DNA of 8,986 nt from Planctomycetota bacterium. GTDB lineage: Bacteria > Planctomycetota > UBA11346. The translations under genes and the position numbers were made by a program. Below are positions 7,076 through 8,986 of this stretch, one piece after another (positions within the stretch are counted from its first letter, which is position 1; each line of letters opens with the position of its first letter). The stretch lies in NCBI GenBank assembly GCA_024641365.1, contig JAHEDF010000097.1, forward strand, positions 1,616 to 10,601, read 5' to 3'. The notes beneath the pieces were generated by a model, which worked only from the letters and a program-made list of their open reading frames with translations, ran no database searches and was not told where the DNA came from.

Positions 7076-7080
7076 CCCTC

Positions 7081-7446
7081 ATGAATGCAAGTACCGTCAT
7101 GCAACTGGAAGCACACGGAGTGCACACCATTGCTTTTCAACATGATCAACAAGGCAACGCCAATAATGATTTGGTGCGCTCCTATTTTGCGAATGATTTT
7201 TTACCAAGTACCGCTGGCTTCCAACGTTTAGTTATAGACTTAGCTGGGGTCGCTACGCTCGATTCATCATCACTCGGTCCACTCGTGCAAAAACTGCGCG
7301 AGATCCAAGACCTTAAAGGACACCTCGCTCTCGCGGGAGTCACCTCGCCGGCACTCAAAGAAATCTTCGCGCTGACTCGTTTCGATAAAGTCTTCCCCAT
7401 TTACGCAACTCGCGATGAGGCCATTGCAGCTGTAAAGCAGCTGTAA
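7081..7446 (+). CDS. STAS-domain protein (anti-sigma factor antagonist-like)
   Basis: This 121-residue single-domain protein consists of a STAS fold and nothing else. The hallmark is VIDLAGVATLDSSSLGPLV (51-69): a beta strand, then D61-S62-S63-S64-L65-G66 matching the DSSGLG motif of SpoIIAA/RsbV proteins. In those proteins the second serine is phosphorylated by an anti-sigma kinase, so S63 is the candidate here. The canonical glycine of that motif is a serine (S64). A later strand (GHLALAGV) and the helix FALTRFDKVFPI followed by a strand fit the rest of the fold. The cytoplasmic partner is unknown, because no anti-sigma kinase, PP2C phosphatase or sigma factor gene lies in the window; roles in other partner-switching or in surface scaffolding are also possible. 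The ATG at 7081 is chosen over an upstream in-frame TTG (7012) because of the strong GAGGT five bases before it. It has no obvious terminator before rpsP. Confidence 0.87.
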   Translation: MNASTVMQLEAHGVHTIAFQHDQQGNANNDLVRSYFANDFLPSTAGFQRLVIDLAGVATLDSSSLGPLVQKLREIQDLKGHLALAGVTSPALKEIFALTRFDKVFPIYATRDEAIAAVKQL

Positions 7447-7691
7447 AAGGGTAGCGAAGTCCGATCCGCGATCCGTGTGGGATTTGAAGGGTGCCGACCC
7501 GAAGACCGCGCTAAATGGGTCGTTAGCTGGGGGCGATCTTTAGATAGAGACCAAAACAACCCACCATAGCCAAGATTCTATGTAATAAGAACACTGGTTA
7601 GTGGCCCAAAAGAAGGGCAATTCCCCAAATGGGAGTTGCCAAATGCAGAACGACCATATGGTTCGCGCCCCGTATTCAGCAAGGGATAACC
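7447..7691 (+). other. Structure-rich leader of rpsP
   Basis: These 245 bases between the STAS stop and the S16 start hold no gene. Several small stems can be drawn: gggt/accc (7490-7501), gctaa/ttagc around 7510-7527 with competing gaccc/gggtc pairing, and the strong stem at 7616-7640 listed separately. A -10-like TGTAAT (7581-7586) lacks a -35 partner. It could be an rpsP 5' leader with autoregulation, or simply a spacer; I recognise no known RNA family. Confidence 0.35.
7616..7640 (+). promoter_or_regulatory. 10-bp stem-loop in the rpsP leader
   Basis: The arms ggcaattccc (7616-7625) and gggagttgcc (7631-7640) pair over ten positions with one G-U wobble and a five-base loop. It lies about 50 bases before the S16 start. 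No T-run follows on the plus strand, so it does not look like an intrinsic terminator for the STAS gene. A translational control or mRNA-stability stem is more likely. Confidence 0.5.
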
Positions 7692-8162
7692 ATGAGCGTT
7701 TGTATCCGTCTTTCTCGTTTTGGCCGCACCCACCGCCCACTCTACCGCGTGGTGGCCATTGATAAGCGTTGTCACCGTGAAGGTATGGCGAATGAAATCG
7801 TCGGCCTCTATGACCCGATCAAAAAAGATAAGAATCTTGAAATTGATGCAACAAAAGTGGAATCATGGGTTAACCGTGGCGCACAAATCAGTGCTGGCTT
7901 ACGCAGCTTGATGAAAAAATACGGTTATGCCGTTCCATCTGCTGCGAAGACCACCGAAGCAAAACCAAAAGCAAAAACCAAAAAACCAGCTGCTAAAAAA
8001 GCAGAAGGTAAAGCCGCTTTTGTTCCTGCTACCCGCCGTGCAGTTCGTAAACATAAAGCGAAACTCAAAGCTGAACGTAAAGCACAAACCGCTGCTGCTG
8101 CCGCCGCTAAGGCTGCTGCCGCTGAAGCTGAAAAACCAGCCGAAGCACCTGCCGCAGAATAA
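7692..8162 (+). CDS. rpsP: 30S ribosomal protein S16 with long Lys/Ala-rich C-terminal tail
   Basis: S16 binds 16S rRNA early in assembly of the small ribosomal subunit. The 156-residue product starts with the S16 hallmark MSVCIRLSRFGRTHRPLYRVV (written here in two parts: residues 1-13 and 14-21), followed by the conserved GLYDP (38-42), the W59-containing helix and GAQISAGLRSLMKKYG (63-78). The core ends near residue 80, the usual length of the protein. The remaining 76 or so residues are a low-complexity tail, first Lys/Ala/Thr-rich, then a basic RRAVRKHKAKLKAERKAQ helix, then poly-Ala and an acidic Ala/Glu/Pro end. Such tails occur in S16 of several phyla. The ATG at 7692 has the ribosome site AAGGGA five bases before it; an in-frame ATG at 7629 would add 21 residues not seen in S16. 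A strong terminator follows at 8210, so rimM, trmD and rplS, the usual partners, are not downstream. Confidence 0.96.
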   Translation: MSVCIRLSRFGRTHRPLYRVVAIDKRCHREGMANEIVGLYDPIKKDKNLEIDATKVESWVNRGAQISAGLRSLMKKYGYAVPSAAKTTEAKPKAKTKKPAAKKAEGKAAFVPATRRAVRKHKAKLKAERKAQTAAAAAAKAAAAEAEKPAEAPAAE

Positions 8163-8209
8163 TTTTTATAACTGACGCAGTACATTTATTGTGTCGGTTA
8201 CGAGTAAGG

Positions 8210-8238
8210 AAAGGTCGGGAATATTCCCGACCTTTTTT
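8210..8238 (+). terminator. Intrinsic terminator of rpsP
   Basis: The perfect self-complementary stretch aaggtcgggaat (8211-8222) and attcccgacctt (8223-8234) makes a GC-rich stem, and the descending arm runs into six T residues (8233-8238). It lies 48 bases after the S16 stop and 34 bases before the next start, so rpsP is closed off as its own transcript end. Confidence 0.93.
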
Positions 8239-8271
8239 CGTACCACGATATGTGCGCCACGATCATAAGCC

Positions 8272-8986
8272 ATGAATACGCAAACTATTAATTGTGAGCA
8301 CTTAGAAGTTCCTTTGGCAGCGGTCGCCAAATTACCAAAACATTCCGTCGATCATCACTTACATGCCTTTATTGCCCAAGCGTGCAAAATTCCGGCCAGT
8401 GATGTTATTTCTTATCGAATTGATCGCCGCAGTTTAGACGCACGAAAAAAACCTGATTTACGGTTTATTTATAACCTTCGCGCAGAAGTTCGTGAAAACA
8501 GTCCCGTGCATGCTGGGCCTGGGATCACCGTTCAAACCACACCACCGTCCCAAGAGCACAGTTTATACCAGCTCAAGCTACGCGATGATCTTCCCTTACA
8601 TCCCATTATAGTTGGTGCAGGCCCTGCAGGACAAATGGCTGCGTATTTACTGGCATTACACGGCTGTAAGCCGTTAATAATTGACCGTGGCTTTGATGCC
8701 GACATCAGAACACGTGATATTGCCGAATTTCATCGCACGCGCCAATTAAATGATAACAGTAATTATTTATTCGGTGAAGGCGGAGCAGGAACTTATAGTG
8801 ACGGGAAATTATATACACGCGTAAAGGATCGCCGCATGCGGTTCTTGCTTGAAGCATTTGTCGCAGCGCGTGCACCACGGCATATTTTATATCGTCATCA
8901 TCCACATATTGGCAGTGATATATTACCGCACATGTGCAAACATTTGCGCAAACAAATCGAAACCTGGGGCGGTCGCTTTAGATGGG
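8272..8986 (+). CDS. FAD-dependent dehydrogenase/oxidoreductase (COG2509-like), 3' end missing
   Basis: The first 238 residues of a flavoprotein are present and the frame runs off the window. Residues 1-105 form the N-terminal domain typical of this family (ISYRIDRRSLDARKKP, then a strand FIYNLRAEV). A Rossmann FAD-binding motif follows, IIVGAGPAG (112-120; GxGxxG glycines 115, 117, 120), with the second strand ending in acidic D138 (LIIDRG), which should hold the adenosine ribose. The segment FGEGGAGTYSDGKLYTR is the strong family signature. The substrate is not known for this family, so no reaction is assigned; a cytoplasmic location is expected. The ATG at 8272 is the only sensible start because an in-frame TAA ends at 8268. 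No clear Shine-Dalgarno is seen. The rpsP terminator lies just before it, leaving 33 bases for a promoter, which I cannot identify. Full-length relatives are usually over 500 residues. Confidence 0.88.
   Translation, partial: MNTQTINCEHLEVPLAAVAKLPKHSVDHHLHAFIAQACKIPASDVISYRIDRRSLDARKKPDLRFIYNLRAEVRENSPVHAGPGITVQTTPPSQEHSLYQLKLRDDLPLHPIIVGAGPAGQMAAYLLALHGCKPLIIDRGFDADIRTRDIAEFHRTRQLNDNSNYLFGEGGAGTYSDGKLYTRVKDRRMRFLLEAFVAARAPRHILYRHHPHIGSDILPHMCKHLRKQIETWGGRFRW

Larger units (their letters stand above)
6336..7080. other. Gene-free intergenic region between divergent tamB and STAS genes
   Basis: About 745 bases carry no convincing gene on either strand. The left third (6336-6529) should hold the tamB control region: palindromes at 6330-6344 and 6499-6515, plus gatcag/ctgatc words around 6460-6490. 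The middle is the miniature element with its duplications (6630-6893). The right part (6894-7080) is AT-rich, contains the short palindrome ttagcgctaa (6967-6976) and a weak promoter-like pair TTGCGC (7012-7017) and GATATT (7035-7040, 17-base spacing), and ends in the STAS leader hairpin. No tRNA or known riboswitch was recognised. Confidence 0.7.

Noticed and set aside
7012..7080. Upstream TTG extension of the STAS gene (23 residues)
   Set aside because: The ATG at 7081 has a strong GAGGT five bases before it, and the extension covers the leader palindrome and lies outside the STAS fold.
7447..7560. Faint RNase P or tmRNA-like wording (aagtccg, gggtgcc, gggggcgat)
   Set aside because: The conserved core segments and the overall length of either RNA are absent; the resemblance is a few short words.
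7629..7691. In-frame extension of rpsP from an upstream ATG
   Set aside because: S16 proteins begin at the MSVxIRLxRxG motif; the extension overlaps the leader stem and the ATG at 7692 has its own AAGGGA.
7899..8185. Open frames in the other frames across the S16 tail, both strands
   Set aside because: They result from the GCT/GCC and AAA-rich repeats of the tail and give low-complexity products only.
1..8986. CRISPR array, tRNA, rRNA, prophage attachment site or toxin-antitoxin pair
   Set aside because: I looked for regularly spaced repeats, cloverleaf-like sequence and small paired genes on both strands and saw none.

Overview
The window looks like a chromosomal segment of a Gram-negative (diderm) bacterium. 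Composition is moderate in GC (mid-40s % by eye, not counted), with many A/T-ending codons. The diderm assignment rests on an outer-membrane Omp85 barrel protein paired with a TamB-type AsmA-like protein. The phylum cannot be fixed by reading alone. A lipidated Omp85 partner of TamB is known mainly from the Bacteroidetes side, while the S16 sequence with a Lys/Ala tail and the lone STAS protein would also fit PVC-type bacteria.

Layout from left to right: (1) 1-396 (+), the 3' part of a NUDIX hydrolase of ADP-ribose-pyrophosphatase type. (2) 423-527, a roughly 105-bp imperfect palindrome between two convergent genes, acting as a probable bidirectional terminator and/or dispersed palindromic repeat. 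(3) 526-2598 (-), an Omp85/TamA-family barrel protein that carries a lipoprotein signal peptide. (4) 2595-6296 (-), a large TamB protein, translationally coupled to the previous gene by an ATGA overlap. (5) 6336-7080, a gene-free stretch of about 745 bp with several perfect short palindromes and a 246-bp miniature inverted-repeat element (17-bp perfect terminal inverted repeats, 9-bp target-site duplication). (6) 7081-7446 (+), a small single-domain STAS (anti-sigma-factor antagonist-like) protein. (7) 7447-7691, a structured leader. (8) 7692-8162 (+), rpsP (ribosomal protein S16) with a long Lys/Ala-rich tail. (9) 8210-8238, a textbook intrinsic terminator. (10) 8272-8986 (+), the 5' part of an FAD-dependent dehydrogenase running off the window.

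Functionally, the two minus-strand genes form one module. TamB would bridge the inner membrane and periplasm towards the outer membrane, where the lipidated Omp85 barrel sits; together they should help place proteins and/or move phospholipids to the outer membrane. The plus-strand genes look like independent units: the S16 gene is separated from rimM-trmD-rplS, its usual neighbours in many bacteria, by its own terminator.

I found no defence island, CRISPR array, tRNA or rRNA. The best leads are the well-defined miniature element at 6630-6893, the lipidated TamA-like protein with a changed VRGF motif, and the 105-bp palindrome abutting its stop codon. None of these amounts to evidence of an entirely new system.
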